DNA of 64,000 nt. Source: Sciurus carolinensis. Its lineage: Eukaryota > Chordata > Mammalia > Rodentia > Sciuridae. The position numbers and the translations under genes are program-made. The stretch spans positions 29,380,777-29,444,776 of the forward strand of contig NC_062227.1 in assembly GCF_902686445.1 (NCBI RefSeq), written 5' to 3'. Each line of letters starts with the position of its first letter. The stretch's first letter is position 1. Below are positions 43,981 through 56,367 of this stretch, piece by piece. Under the pieces are notes generated by a model. The model was not told where the DNA came from. It ran no database searches and worked only from the letters and a program-made list of their open reading frames with translations.

Positions 43981-44165
43981 GAGGAAGAGAGAGGAAGAAA
44001 AGAAGAGAAGAGAAGAGAAAAGAAGAGAAGAGAAGAGAAGAGAAGAGAAGAGAAGAGAAGAGAAGAGAAATAACCTGGCCAAATTTGTACAGTGTGTGTC
44101 AGAGAAAGGACTTGAACCCAGGTGGTCTCCAGAATTTGTCCTCTTCACCACTGTAGTTCATTGCC
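43815..44165 (-). mobile_element. MIR SINE, antisense, split by a purine microsatellite
   Basis: The left half (43815-43932) has 'GGCATTCTGTAAGCATTTAA' and 'GATGTGGAAATTGAAGCAAA'. The right half (44070-44165) has 'ACCTGGCCAAATTTGTACAG' and 'GGACTTGAACCCAGGTGGTC'. They are consecutive in the MIR core, and the GA tract arose where MIR has AGAGAG-like text. Confidence 0.75.
43934..44069. repeat. (GA)n plus (AGAAG)n homopurine tract
   Basis: About 22 GA units (43934-43977), then a GGAAGAG transition, then roughly 14 AGAAG pentamers to 44069. All 136 bases on this strand are purines except at the edges, so the tract could form triplex DNA. Open frames on both strands here are microsatellite artefacts. 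Confidence 0.97.
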
Positions 44166-44184
44166 TCAACTTGATGAAAGTTGT

Positions 44185-44632
44185 TTTAGCTCTTTCATTG
44201 CTGTGACAAAAAGACCTGACAAAAACAATTTCAAGGAATAAAATTTTATTTTGGGGGCTCAAGGTATTAATGGTCTCAGTCCATAGATGGCTGACTCCAT
44301 TCCTCAGGGAGGCAGACATTGTGGTGAAAGTATTTGGTGGAGGAAAGCAGCCGGGTACATGGCACAGGAAGCATATATATATATATAGAGAGAGAGAGAG
44401 TTCTGCTCAACAGGGACAGAATATATAGCCCAAAGGCACACCCCTAGAACCCACCTCCTCCAGTCACACCCTACCAGCCTACAGTTACCACTCAGCTAAT
44501 CCCCATCAGGGGATTAGTGCACTGATGGGGTGAAGGCTCTCATAACCCAATCATTTTACCTCTAAACTTCCTTGCATAGCCTCACACATGAGCTTTAGGG
44601 GTATACCTCACATCCAAACCATACCACTAATT
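44185..44632 (+). mobile_element. MaLR-type LTR, sense
   Basis: In order: 'TTCATTGCTGTGACAAAAAG', 'GATGGCTGACTCCATTCCTC', 'GGCACACCCCTAGAACCCAC', 'CTCCAGTCACACCCTACCAG', 'CTCATAACCCAATCATTTTA' and 'CACATGAGCTTTAGGGGTAT'. It is the best-preserved LTR of this family in the window, with a TATATA/GAGAGA insert at 44375-44399. Confidence 0.8.
44375..44399. repeat. (TA)n(GA)n compound tract inside the LTR
   Basis: About six TA units are followed by seven GA units. Confidence 0.9.
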
Positions 44633-45695
44633 TTATTCTGTCTGTGTGTTTCAACTATAGTGCCATGTTTTTGCTGAAGAATATTATTTATATTTTAATG
44701 TCAGCTTGTATCTGTAATCAAGGCACAATTTTGCGACATTTCATTTGACACTAGTGGGAGGCACAATAAAGCAAAGACAGTGTCCAATCCCAAATACTGG
44801 TGCAGAAGATCAATGTGGCATGTCAGATTCTACTGTCTGTGAGTGACAAAAGGCCACAAGTGACTGTGGATTAAACATGATACTTATTTCTCTTCTCTTT
44901 GGGGAATAAATGTGACTGGAGGCTGGCAGTCCAGGTCTGATGGGATAAAATCGGTTTCACAAAATCCTCAATCACCCCAATTCCTTCCAGGCTGCCTCCC
45001 AAAGCACTTGGCCTTCATCTCACCGTCAGGCTGTTGCTCCGGCCCTGGCCCTAACAGGTTAAAGGAGTAAGGGTAGAAAGAAGGCCGATCAAGGTCATTC
45101 CCCAGTTCATTTACGGCCCATTTCTGTTTGCATTCCACTAGTCATAAATTAGTCACATGGACACTTCTAGATTCATGGGAGGTGGGAAACGTATTTATAC
45201 AAGTGTGTACCTGTCTAAAATTGGGGGCTCTGTTATAGGAGGGAATGACAATAATGAGTATTAAGGACACCTGGCACTTGCTGCTGCATGCAGGATATAA
45301 CCTGAAGTTTCCGTGTGTAACTTGGGAAATGCAAATTCTACAAACTTCTCTTAATTTAGTTCAGTTTTATTACCTTAGCCTTCTCTTCTGTTAAATATGA
45401 TCAGTTCATTTGACTATGTCTCTCAACATCGTATTTCTTAAATCCTTGTGCAGTCCAATGATAATGCAAGGTGTGGACCCTCACTATGTCTTCAGTTATT
45501 GAAGATTCTGCCTCCCAGACACTCTTAACTCCCATCATTTCCCCTCTGCCAGTCTATTCTATTGTGCTTTTGAATCAGGGGGATGTTTTTAATTTTCTTT
45601 TAATACTTTCTGCCTCCCCTCTTCAGAACCTAACATTGCCTTGACACCCACATATCCCTTCAAGAACTTTCCAGTGAAGGGTCACCCTTTCTCAT
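44633..45695. other. Unassigned stretch
   Basis: No repeat or exon is recognised. Confidence 0.45.

Positions 45696-45703
<8 letters not shown>

Positions 45704-45779
<76 letters not shown>
45704..45779. repeat. (CA)n(GA)n compound microsatellite
   Basis: About 14 CA units (45704-45732) adjoin about 23 GA units (45733-45779). It is uninterrupted, so it is probably variable. Confidence 0.97.
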
Positions 45780-45782
<3 letters not shown>

Positions 45783-46375
45783 CATATTCCCTCTTTGCAT
45801 TTGTTGCTTCTGAAATGTCAGATAACTGTCCCTCACAATCCATTCCAGCCATGCTGCTGTCCTCTACCAAGCTTCTAGGGTGCCTCCCACCTTCTTCAGT
45901 GAGAGACATCATCCTGCTGTGATCCGTACTCTTCTCTATTCCATACCATACCTCCAAAGTTCCTCTTGGATTGTCACAGAATTTCAGAAATAGAGGGCAT
46001 GGGAAGTGTTGAGCTAGAATGGTGTTGGAAGATGATGTGGTTTAGAGAAGGGATGTGACTTATACAAGTCTTGATAAAAAGTATATTGTTTGAATTAGAC
46101 TTGAGAAGATGCATGCTCTACTCCAGAAACCTGTAAAAACTTCATTTGTTCACTAACAAAAGGATTTTGTTCCATGAAACCTAAAACCATAGACTCTCAG
46201 AAACTTTACCTTTGGATGCCACTTTACTATGAATGGAGCAGCCTGCTATAGTTTGGATGATCTGAGTCTCTAATGCATTGAAGCAGTCTTACAGAGTCCC
46301 TGATAAGTAATTTCCAGATACAATGGTCTATATTTATCTTAATGTGGTATTTCTAAGAGAATAGAGCTTGGAATC
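45780..46375. other. Unassigned stretch
   Basis: No feature is recognised. The frames through the microsatellite are artefacts. Confidence 0.45.
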
Positions 46376-46640
46376 TACTTTGCAGCTCAGGACTGATATG
46401 AACTTCTTTACACATAGGCCTGCTTTACTCTGAGTCAGACACTGCTAAATATAATTATCTAAACTCTTCAGTTCCCCATCAGCTTTCCCTCCCCCAAATC
46501 CTATAAAAGCCCTATCTAGTCCTTTGCTTGGGGAGATGTAGTCTAAGTTTCCTATAGGGTGCCCTCTCTTATTGTCACAAACTGATAAAACCGATTTTCT
46601 GCATTAAGGATTTGTCCCTGAGTCTTTATCAGACATACTT
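46376..46640 (+). mobile_element. Short solo LTR, 255 bp, 5-bp TSD
   Basis: TACTT flanks both ends (46376-46380 and 46636-46640). The element 46381-46635 begins TGCAGC and ends GACA. A TATA box CTATAAAAGC is at 46501-46510. A GATAAA (46584) in 'ACTGATAAAACCGATTTTCT' is the best polyadenylation-signal candidate. The text from there to the end fits an R/U5 region. There is no internal retroviral sequence. The family is not identified. Confidence 0.75.
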
Positions 46641-46880
46641 TATAAAGCCCTATCATGGTGTGAAATGCTGAGGCCAATAAGATGTCACAGTTTTGTGAGA
46701 TAGTTCTATTTAGTTAACCCGAGACCTCATGGGGCTAAAGCTAATAATCTGGCAAGTCCTAGTATGATTAAATACATCCAGGAAAGAATCATAAATATAG
46801 AAGAAAAGTGCTATATTAAGCCCTTAGAGTTTGGAGTTTACACAGATGAATTTCTGTCCTGATTCCAGTCATTAAATTTT
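46641..46880. other. Unassigned stretch
   Basis: Nothing is recognised. Confidence 0.4.
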
Positions 46881-46881
46881 T

Positions 46882-47028
46882 ATGCTATTGGTTGTTACTT
46901 ATTGTCTAAAGCTTTATTTTTCCTCTCTATAAAGTGGGAAATACTTATTCAGAGCACTTTGTAGGGATTAAATGTGATTTATTTGTCAAAGCCTTGGCCC
47001 ACGATAAGCTCTCAATGAGCGATAGGTG
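46882..47028 (+). mobile_element. MIR-type SINE 3' part, sense
   Basis: 'CCTCTCTATAAAGTGGGAAA', 'TTTGTAGGGATTAAATGTGA' and 'TAAGCTCTCAATGAGCGATA' follow the MIR core-to-tail order. Confidence 0.65.
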
Positions 47029-47106
47029 TTACTGTTTTGGCACAGTGTGGTTCATTTACAAAGCGAAACAGGCTCAAGTCTCCAAATTTCCATTGATACT
47101 TTAATA

Positions 47107-47114
47107 AAAAAAAA

Positions 47115-47160
<46 letters not shown>
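47107..47160. repeat. (TA)n microsatellite after an A run
   Basis: An A run at 47105-47116 is followed by about 22 TA units, interrupted once by CATA. Confidence 0.95.
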
Positions 47161-47161
<1 letters not shown>

Positions 47162-47163
<2 letters not shown>

Positions 47164-47325
47164 TCAAGCAAGTTACTGTATCTCACTTTGCCTCATATGC
47201 AAAAGGGGAATGGAAGTAGAATTCTGACAGAGTTGTGTTATTAAGTGTGATAACATGATAAACATGGCCAGTACAGTATCTGGCGAGCAGTAGGCACTCC
47301 ATTAGTGCTAGTTCTCTTTTTCTCC
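47162..47325 (+). mobile_element. MIR SINE, sense
   Basis: 'CTCAAGCAAGTTACTGTATC', 'GCCTCATATGCAAAAGGGGA' and 'GTATCTGGCGAGCAGTAGGC' match the MIR core and tail. Confidence 0.7.
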
Positions 47326-48815
47326 CTAACCTTCTGTTCTAGTTCTTTGAGAAAAATAATGATTGAATATAATACAATTTGTAATGGATACTATTTTATT
47401 TAATACACATATGTTATATTTGAGCAATTCTGCAGATGATAGGGCTATCTCTACCCATTTCCGTGTATTTCATCACCAGCCATTGTCTGGGGCAGGTAAT
47501 AATTTTTGAGCCAAACAGTCAGAAACGTGAACAGATGAGAGAGGTGGGTGAGGGAATGGCCCCTTTCAAAACAGATTCCAAACCACTGATTACAGCAGGG
47601 AGGTTGACAGTCATGTACTCACAAAACAGATCTAGGATGATTAAGAGAGATTTTTAGGAAGACACTGAACAAGACAGATTACTTCTAGAGGATAATATAT
47701 CAGCCACTAGTAATGTAACCTAAAGAATATATCAAATTCTACCCAATAAAATTTCCAAACCAAAAAAAAAAAAAGTATACTGAGAGATAGGTTATAAATA
47801 TGTTTCTTCAATCTTATGCCCAGAAGTCCAAAAATGTTCTGTCTGCAGACTGAGGCTGACACATGAGAAAGGACTTTGGGCTTCAATCTCCCCCACTCCA
47901 AGAATTTGTACCTGTTTTAAGATTATAATCCCGTAGAAGATGGCATAGCCGTCCCACAGTGTTGGGGTTTACATTGTAGATACATTGAGCAACATGGGTC
48001 TGTTTTTTGTGCCCAAACAAGATGAAAAGTCATGAATGATGCAAGGCTCAGAGCAGTGTTGTCCCATGACTTTGTGTAGCTTCAAGTTTGCTGGCAGTTT
48101 AATTTCTGCTGCCATGGAAACTGTCCCACACAGCACCGACTGTCAGTGGCTTCCTGCAGGCACAGTGACAACATATCTAAGAAGAGTGATACTGGCTCTA
48201 TTACCATCAATCAATATTTATTGAACTCTAGCAGTCTGTCTTGAGCCACGTTAGGAGCGCTGCACTGAAATTTGCCCCCAGCTTCTGTGTGGTTGGCCTG
48301 AGACCCAGGAGGTCAGACGGGTGAGCAGAGCGGCTCCAGAAGACAACCAGGAATGAAGGCTGTAAAATGTCTAGAATTAGCGACTGGATCACAAGATCTT
48401 GGTGCATTTTAAAAACAGCATAAATGTCAAGATATAAACCAAAGGAATTTAGGCACCATCAGAAATGGTAACATGGGAATTAATGTGCTGTTAGAGAACA
48501 CACAATTGGCAGATTCATTTTTCTTATTGTTCCTTACAGTCTTTTCTACCACTTGGTATTTGAGATTCCGAATCTGTGGACATCCTTTTGTATATCTGGG
48601 AGTTGTTATTTACCAAGTGTGTTACAGAACCACTCAGTTCCAAGCATGAACAAGTCAGAGTAAAGTTTTTGGATCAGTTCTTCTGCTGGGATTCATGCTT
48701 TCTTTATTTGGTTTTCTATCCTAGGCCTTTACCTCACCTCTCCATCCTCTTTTTCTGTATATAGCTAGCTTCCTGGAGGTTTCAGCCTCTCCACAATATT
48801 TTCCTTACCTGATTG
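47326..48815. other. Unassigned stretch
   Basis: No exon or clear repeat is recognised. A short L2-like piece (AATCAATATTTATTGAACTC near 48208) is possible. GC and CpG content rise modestly at 48240-48350. Confidence 0.45.
48108..48121. promoter_or_regulatory. Candidate RFX X-box
   Basis: GCTGCCATGGAAAC differs slightly from the palindromic RFX consensus (GTTGCCATGGCAAC; two mismatches). RFX factors bind such sites at ciliary and MHC-II genes. No promoter is visible nearby, so this is only a motif match. Confidence 0.3.
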
Positions 48816-49390
48816 TTTATTTTATTCCTTAAATTCACACATCTTGACTCTTTGACCTTGTCTGTGTCTTCTCCTATAAACAAAGATTTGAGTAAAACAG
48901 CATGGAAACCCAACATCATGCTCTTCCCATCCATTACTGCTCTTGTTGAGAATATTCTTTGGGTTACCAACTTCACCTTCTTGGTTCTGCCTTTTCTGAT
49001 TCTATGGGTTAGTTAACTTGCCATCTCCTCAATGGAGCTTTACTGCATTTCCTAAGATCCAGCTACTTACTATTGCCCTGTTCCCACTGCATTTAAAACA
49101 TAAGTCAGCTCTAGCATTCAATCCATTGAATCGTACTTTCTTGCTCAAATGTCTGTCTCTGCATTTTCTTGAAAACTTCTTCACTGAAGTGGCTACAGCT
49201 TGAGAATCCTGTCATTGTAAGACTTAACAAAGAAACAAACCTGTTCTCTCTAGCATTACTGTTTTGTTATTTTGGGGTAATATCCTACTTTACTTCCCTA
49301 ATTTATTAAAGGGCAGGAACTGGAGTTAAAATATCACTGTTGTTGACCCTATGTGTTAGCAGATGATAAATACCCAACTAATATTAGCTT
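48816..49390. other. Possible decayed L2; otherwise unassigned
   Basis: Pyrimidine-rich text with 'TCTGATTCTATGGGTTAG' and a tail-like 'AAAGGGCAGGAACTGGAGTT' (49310) suggests an L2 in sense orientation, but landmarks are few. Confidence 0.3.
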
Positions 49391-52300
49391 ATATTAATTT
49401 GTTTTAAATCACTGTATAATGTTGAATTAAAATTGTTGAATACCTAGGGAAGTACTCTTGGATCCCCAAATGGTTCAATGAGTGTAATTCTTGTCAGCAA
49501 ATAGTGACATTTGCAGAAGTTATTAAACACCACTCTTGCATCCAGAAAGCTTCCTGGCCAATCCCACATTGTTGCATTTTAGTTTTTATGGGGATATGAA
49601 GATTTTGACAATATAAGAGTTGATGTTTTCACAATAAGCTCATAGGTGAGGCTTTTCAACTAGTTCTTTATTTTATTTTTCAAATGGGAAAACTGAAAAC
49701 AATAGGACTGGAAGTGTTCGTAGGAACTGTTATTGACCTATTAATTACACCCTCACATTCATTCTTTGCTCCAATTATTTTTGTTGGCTTCATCCACATT
49801 TCATTCTGACTGAAAAAGGAAAGGTAGAAAGTTTAAAGATTATTTGTTTTTCCCTCAGTTTGAAAATTATATTTTCTAGCAGGTTGGGATTGTTCAAATC
49901 AGAGTCAGAAAAGACAAAATTGCTTAGTACCAGGTGTGTTGGTATTAGCAAGTCAGGTAGGTGGCGCTCTTTCAAAGATGGGTTAGTCAGAATTGCCAGG
50001 AGAGCTTTCAGAGTTTTAACATGTCTTTTATGTGGTTCCACAAGGTATTGGGTGATGTGATACTCTAGCAAAGTGGTCATGCAAATGAAAAATCTAAGAA
50101 GTTTCAAAATTAAATATAATGGGAAATTATTCAATATTTTGACTTATTTGCACTATTTTTATCCTTCACCTAGATAAGTTAACATATGAAATAACTCGCT
50201 GAAACAATACTAGAACCCAGGAGGAAAAAGAAAATCAGAATTAGATATTAAACCTTAGTTTCTGATCTGTTGCTTAGTTACTGAGCCATGCTGTTTCCAT
50301 AGTATATTTGTGTCACAATCATTAGCTCTAGCATTTACATTTGTAACCCTACCTTTGTTTGGTTCATTTTTCATAATAGTACTAAAATATGTAGACTATT
50401 GCATGAAAAAGCATCAAGTTCCCTCAAATATCACCCTTTCCTTGAAAAAAAAAATTCTGAAGTCATTTCAAAAAAGCATTTTAGCAACATTTACAAAATA
50501 GTGTTCTGCGTCTTGGATTTCTTAAACCCTAAGTGAGAGATAGCATTTAAAATATAATTATTATTGGCAATTCACAAAGGTATAGTCCTTTAGATCATTA
50601 TATCTTACTGTTAAATATCTTCAGGCACTTTGAAACATAAGCTTTTTGAATGACCATATTTTTGAACATATTGAAAGCACTCGTCACCATATTTTACCAG
50701 TAGGTTCTGCTAGGTTTTATACCATGAGAACTCAGCAGCTGCTTTCTTTGAAACCTGCCAGAAGATTCATTATGGAGCCCATTCCCGAAATGCATTTGTT
50801 GCCTTCCTTTCAATTATATAAGTCTGTAACACTTGCCACCCTTCTGTGTATTCAAGGTGGTATTAAGAATTTGATGATCTGAACAAAGGACTATCACCTT
50901 CTGTGATTACTAAGAATATTTAGTTTTAGGAAGGAAACAATGAATGAAAGAGTTGTTAGCCACCTACACCAAAGGGTAAGAATGTGACAATTGCACACAA
51001 ATGACAAAGTTCCTCATTATCTTGCTGCAACTGGTAACCAACACCATGGTTAATGGGGGACAAGAAAGCACCCGAGTGCAAATTGGAAGCTTTCCCATGG
51101 TCATTCTTCAGCTACAAAAATAAGGAAAATTTAGAAAATGCTACGTAGAAAGAACACCTGTCACTGAAATGTCAAATAAAATTTTATTGGAGATTTATTG
51201 TAAAAATAATTTTAATCAAAGAAGATTGATCACACGAATAATTCTCCAGTTCACGAATGCAAGAGCACTTCCACTCTTGTTACAGTGCCAAGTCCATGGA
51301 CAAAATCCTTGACCTCATAAAACTTAGCATGCAGCTCTGTTTTATATTATTTACATTGATTTCCATGACTTTGTCAGCATTTAGGTTTTCAAAGTTGTTC
51401 CTATTTCAAAATACCCCGCCCTGATTAAGATTCAAACTTACCTTTGATTTTTCAGTGATCTTTGTAATTCCTCCTCCACCTCAAGAGGGGTTTTCCCTGT
51501 GTACTCTTCTGCAAAGTGGTCGTCTTTTTTTTTTTCCCCCTGGATTTAAGAAATGAGAAAAAAGAAATCTGGAGTGGAGGGGGGTTGTCATATTTAGGGT
51601 GTGCAAATGCCCACTGGTTTTCATTGGCCTCTGCTTTCAATTCCCTATGATCAAGGCTACTGTTACTGCTTTCTGAGTCAGAAAAAAGACCCTCCTTCCA
51701 CTCCCTTTGATTTTTTTTTTTTTTGGCAATGCTCCTGCTGCTGTGCATATTAAGACATTTGTCACCAACCAAGTATATAAAGAAAAATGATAACACCACA
51801 TACAGTTATTTGTTACTCTTATCATGTTTGCTTTTACTATTCTGCAGAATGTTCCAAGAAATACCTGCCCTCAAGGCATTCTCAATCTACTTAAAGAACC
51901 AAGATAAGTATGCTATAAAGATAGGGGACCCCAGATATTCTGTGTCAGTAGAAAAGTAATTGGTGCCTGTGACCTCGGATTACTGTGGTCAGGGAATATC
52001 TCACTGAAGACATGAAATATAACTAAAACGTTAAGAGCTGGATAAAATCTGGTAGATCTATGAAACTAATAAAATTAGGGTAGGGATGGGAGTAAGAAAT
52101 CATAATCTTTGTCCAAGAGCACTAAAAGGAAATGATCTAGTGCATGATTGGGGTGGTAGGGCGTGCAGTGTAAGTGTAGATATCAATTTTTAAATGCCGT
52201 TGGAACTTAAGCCTGTAAACAAGAGAATTGTGAACCTTGTTGAAAAGGAAACGACAAATGAAAGTAACTTTAGCTGTCCAAAATTAATTACTATGGGACT

Positions 52301-52664
52301 CCACAAAAAGCTAGGGAGAAGACAGTAAAATAGGATAGTAGTTGGGTTGGAGTTTAATAAGTCTAGTAGTGGTGGTAAAAATAACATAGGAGTTGGGGAG
52401 ATGTGAAGGAGGAAAGAGAACGACTAATTTTGATAAGTAATTAGGCAAGGATAAGGTTTGAGACCAGTTGATTGTGCAAATTTAAGGATTTTACAAGTCA
52501 ACTAGAGGAAAACAGAAAAAACTTCAATGACTCATTACTTTCTTTTAAAGGTACTTTAAAAAATGGAGTAATAGAAATTATATCATGAGACAATTATTTT
52601 GACTAGTATCTCTTTAGACCTTTCCTGTTTTCTTTCTAAGTCAGTTTCTTCACCATCGGCTTCT

Positions 52665-52665
<1 letters not shown>
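49391..52665. other. Unassigned stretch, repeat-poor
   Basis: No recognisable interspersed repeat is seen in about 3.3 kb, the longest such interval in the window. Two frames of about 115 codons (49790-50134 and 51452-51799, both reverse) have no start context, splice signals or family resemblance; I do not call them genes. T runs at 51527 and 51712 are simple sequence. Confidence 0.45.

Positions 52666-52666
<1 letters not shown>

Positions 52667-52705
<39 letters not shown>
52667..52705. repeat. (CA)n microsatellite
   Basis: About 19 uninterrupted AC units. Confidence 0.97.
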
Positions 52706-52707
<2 letters not shown>

Positions 52708-53499
52708 TAGTTGGTAAGCTTTGCCAGGATTAACATCATTCTTTTGCTCTTAAACTGAATGGTTTCTTAGAAGTGCCTCTTCCAGTTAGTGTAAAGATAC
52801 AGCTAGACAAACACGTTATTGTTTGAGCTGCATTCTGCTCTTAAAGAATCATTAATTATCTATGTCTTTCAGGAAGCCACTCATAGTTTAATTAATATGC
52901 AGAATGGTGTCTGACATTTGGTTAGACCTTTGTTTAAGGGGACTACTGTCAGCTGTAGCTCAGCCAAGTTGGGAACTCCATGGTTTAATTTGGTTACATT
53001 TAAATCAGACATAAGTAATGAAGACTCAAAGGAGCCCTTAAAATGGCTGCCATTTTATTTCAATTCAAAAATTCATTTTATAATTCATCATATACTATCA
53101 ATCTTGCTGGGTTATGAGTGGCAGATTCATTTTCTAAAGTGCATGCATAAATCTTACCAATGATTTATACAAATGTACTAGAAAACAGTATTTTGTGAAT
53201 AGAATGATGAAATAAAAGATGTTAACTTTTAAGAAGTTGAACAACATTTTTGTATAATAGACTTTTTTTATATTGTGACTTTAATTTCTTTGGAAAGAAA
53301 ACATCACTCATTTACTGATTATTAGAACAATGAAACACTTTAATTGAAGAAATGTTGGAAGATAATTTTCAGTGATTGTTAATGAAATTTTCTTCCTCAT
53401 TGTTCTTCCTTATTAAATTTTGATATATTGAAAATATCCGTATATTATTTGATTTACACATATATAAAAAAGTAGATTGCTTTTTACCCTTTCAATATT
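52706..53499. other. Unassigned stretch
   Basis: AT-rich; nothing is recognised. Confidence 0.45.
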
Positions 53500-54030
53500 A
53501 TCTTTTGATGTACAAAATATTTTAATTTTCATGAAGTTCAGTTTGCCTTTTTTGCTTTTACAGTTTTGGGTCTTACATTTGATCCATTTTATGTTAAATA
53601 TTGTATATGGTATTAGGCAAAGCACATCTTCATTCTTCTTCATGTGAATATTTATTCATTTTGGATGATTTCTATTGACTTCTTTTCAAGTTCACCAATT
53701 ATTTCCTCTGCTGTAAACTATCTGCTTATTAAGTCACCATATTGCTTTTTTTTTTAGATTTCTGATATGATCATTTTTATTTTTTGAGCTTCCATCTACT
53801 TCTCTTGTAACTTTTGCAAGTTTAGCTAAACTTACTCATCTTTTCATGCATATCATCTACCTTTTATACTTGGTGTAGTAATATATTCATCATAGGTCTC
53901 TTCAAGTCCCTATGTCTTATTATAAGGTCTGGGTCATCTCCACCTCTGTTACTATTGACCATTTCCTCTCTTGGCCATTTTCTTGAATCTTCGTATGTCT
54001 CAGAAATGTTTTCTGTATAGATATTGTTCG
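53500..54030 (-). mobile_element. Ancient LINE-1, antisense: ORF2 piece then 5'-region text
   Basis: 'TTAATTTTCATGAAGTTCAG' (53522), 'GGGTCTTACATTTGATCCAT' and 'GTATATGGTATTAGGCAAAG' are complements of ORF2. From about 53665, 'TTTTCAAGTTCACCAATTAT' and 'TTTCCTCTTGGCC'-like text ('CATTTCCTCTCTTGGCCATT') resembles the antisense 5' region, as in the elements at 31.8 and 38.5 kb. Confidence 0.6.
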
Positions 54031-56365
54031 TAAAAACAACAACAATAACAATAAAACCAGTAGAGAACCAAGTAAATCTTATCCAAAAAGAGCGAAGCCT
54101 TATTTGTCAGTCCAGTAGTGTAGTGGGACAAGTCATTTTACACTCTAATTCAGCACCATCTGTCAAGAAGATTTATTTTTATTAATTTCAGCTTTCTTTT
54201 CCTGTATTCTTTTTTTAGGTGGGGCTAGGATTCATCGACACTCCAGAGATCCCTTAATGTTTATAGGCCTCATGCCTACTTTCTGAGTATGGAAAATTTG
54301 TCTCTCTGTTTTGCATATGGAAGGAGTTTCCTGTTTAGATTTCCAGCACATTCCTTTTGCTTTGCAGTTCTGTATTTATTTGAGGTTTTATGTAATTCAT
54401 ATGTTTTTACATTATAAATTAATTTCTTAACTAGCTTTACTATAGTCATAATGACTGTATTGTTTTTGGTTGAAAGATTTACCTTTGGAGATAAAAACAG
54501 TGCTTGCTTCACTTCCTTCTAATAGAATGCTTATCACAAGACACCGTGTGATTTAGAGCAAACCAAACAATAGTCCTGCAAGCTGTTTTTAACAATACCA
54601 TAGGTAAAAATTGAAGAACATGATGTACGATCCCACTCTTTGCAGACTTTCAGTGTACTCTAGCATATAAAAGTCTCTGAGGAGTCCTATATAAATTGTT
54701 TTAATTTTTTCCCAATTTTAACTGTCTTAATCATCAGGACATTTTTTTTTTCCCTGAATATCTGTTCAATAGTTTTATAAGTTGTAAAATATCTGAAAAA
54801 ATAGAGGTGAGTCCACATTTTACAGTAACATTCTTACCAAAATTTAGAATTGGATTTTTTAAAATTATCTGAAAAGACTTTTGAGGGTCATCATACTTCT
54901 TGAGAGTTTTTAAATTCATGCAGTTACCATATTTGTGTTTCTTTTTTCTTGTTCATTTTGTTTTCTAAAAACCATGAAGGAAGCCAGAGTACTCAGCTTT
55001 TAGCATTGGGTAATAGTAGATTAAATAATTTTTGCGCAATGGATTGACATGTTGTTAAAATTAAAATTATGAGTTTCAAAATATATTTAGTTTCTCCCTA
55101 TTAGATAAAAGAAATATGAATGGGAAACTGAGGAGGCACGCGTTATGGATTCCTGGGATGCTTGTGTATTAATTTTACTATTCCTTCCAGCTACCAGTAT
55201 TTTTGAAGTTGGAAGAGAAAAACAAATTACTTTGCAATCTTGTAAAAGCTCCCCTAAATCTTAGTCATCAGTATTATAAGAAAGCTAAGTATCCTTTATA
55301 AATTTAGATAAACTATTAAAAGACCATAAATGTTGAAAATAAAATTAATTTCAACAGAACTCAAATACTGTGCCCAAGAGAACCAAGGATGTGGTGAGAC
55401 AATGATCGCCAACATTGGTTATATTATATACTCACCTGTGTGGGTGGGACACTGGCTTTGAGATTTTTAAAAGTTCCTTTGGTGCTTCTATTGTGTACCC
55501 TGGTTTAGCAACCATAAGGGACTGTTAAGGGTATCATCTTTGCTCTGTTTCTAGCAGCTATTGGTAGAATATTCTCAGAGTAGTTTTTCAAAACCTTAAG
55601 TTTCATAATATTTTATGGTAAAATAAATACTGATGATTGAGTGAAATGGTGCTAAATAAGGGGCAGCTGCCTTCTTTATAGCAACTTAGTCAAGTTATTA
55701 TCCCCACCCTCCTTGCTTCTCCTCCCCCTATTTTTTTGAACACATCTCCTGACTGCTCTGTGGCTCCTGCCTTAAGGTTATAGAAGCAATCCTAATTAGG
55801 GAAGGAAGTACATGAGGAGATTGAGAGGTACTCCGATGAAAAGTGGAATTAAGAGACGCCTGCTTCCTATTTGCATAATAGGTCAGGTATGACAAAGATG
55901 TGCTCCAGGTGTTTGAATTCAGTTTTAGAATTCTCAAATTCAAAATCTTCTCAAGCTGAAATATCAAAACAGACAGTTTTGCATAAACTGTATTCTCTCT
56001 AATTAGTGTCCTAATTAGTGTCTCTGCTTAGTAATGGAAACTTGACTTGAACTCCAGCCTTCTTGAGAACCCATTTCTTTTCCCAAGAATTTAGCCACCC
56101 ACTGATGGAATTAACCTGAAATCTGCTCTTTTTAGGCTCCTCCTATTCTAAATTCCAATTCTAGTCTCATCAGCCTTCACCATGCAGGCACCCTGCTGTC
56201 ATTAAAAAAATGTGCTGGTGAATCAGGATGGATGCTCATCTTCTAGAATTGTGCTCTTTTGGACCTCTTCTCTTACTGGATTCTGCCTGCTGGATCTTGT
56301 CTTTCTCCAAGACAATACTTTCTTAAACCATGTCTGAGCTTGCCCTATGTGTCCCGAAATTTAAT
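54031..56365. other. Unassigned stretch
   Basis: AT-rich, with no recognised repeat or exon. Frames of 60-80 codons on the reverse strand are chance. Confidence 0.45.
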
Positions 56366-56367
56366 GT

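Noticed and set aside
43802..44206. Arg/Glu-rich 134-codon frame (RERERE.. then EKRREEKRREE)
   Set aside because: It is a translated purine microsatellite inside a MIR, not a protein.
45641..45957. Frames with TH, RE, SL or CV dipeptide runs
   Set aside because: They are translations of the CA/GA microsatellite.
51452..51799. 115-codon reverse-strand frame in the repeat-poor interval
   Set aside because: It is lysine-rich from poly-T complement runs and has no domain, no Kozak-like context that stands out and no exon signals. Cross-species codon-level conservation would be needed to reopen it.
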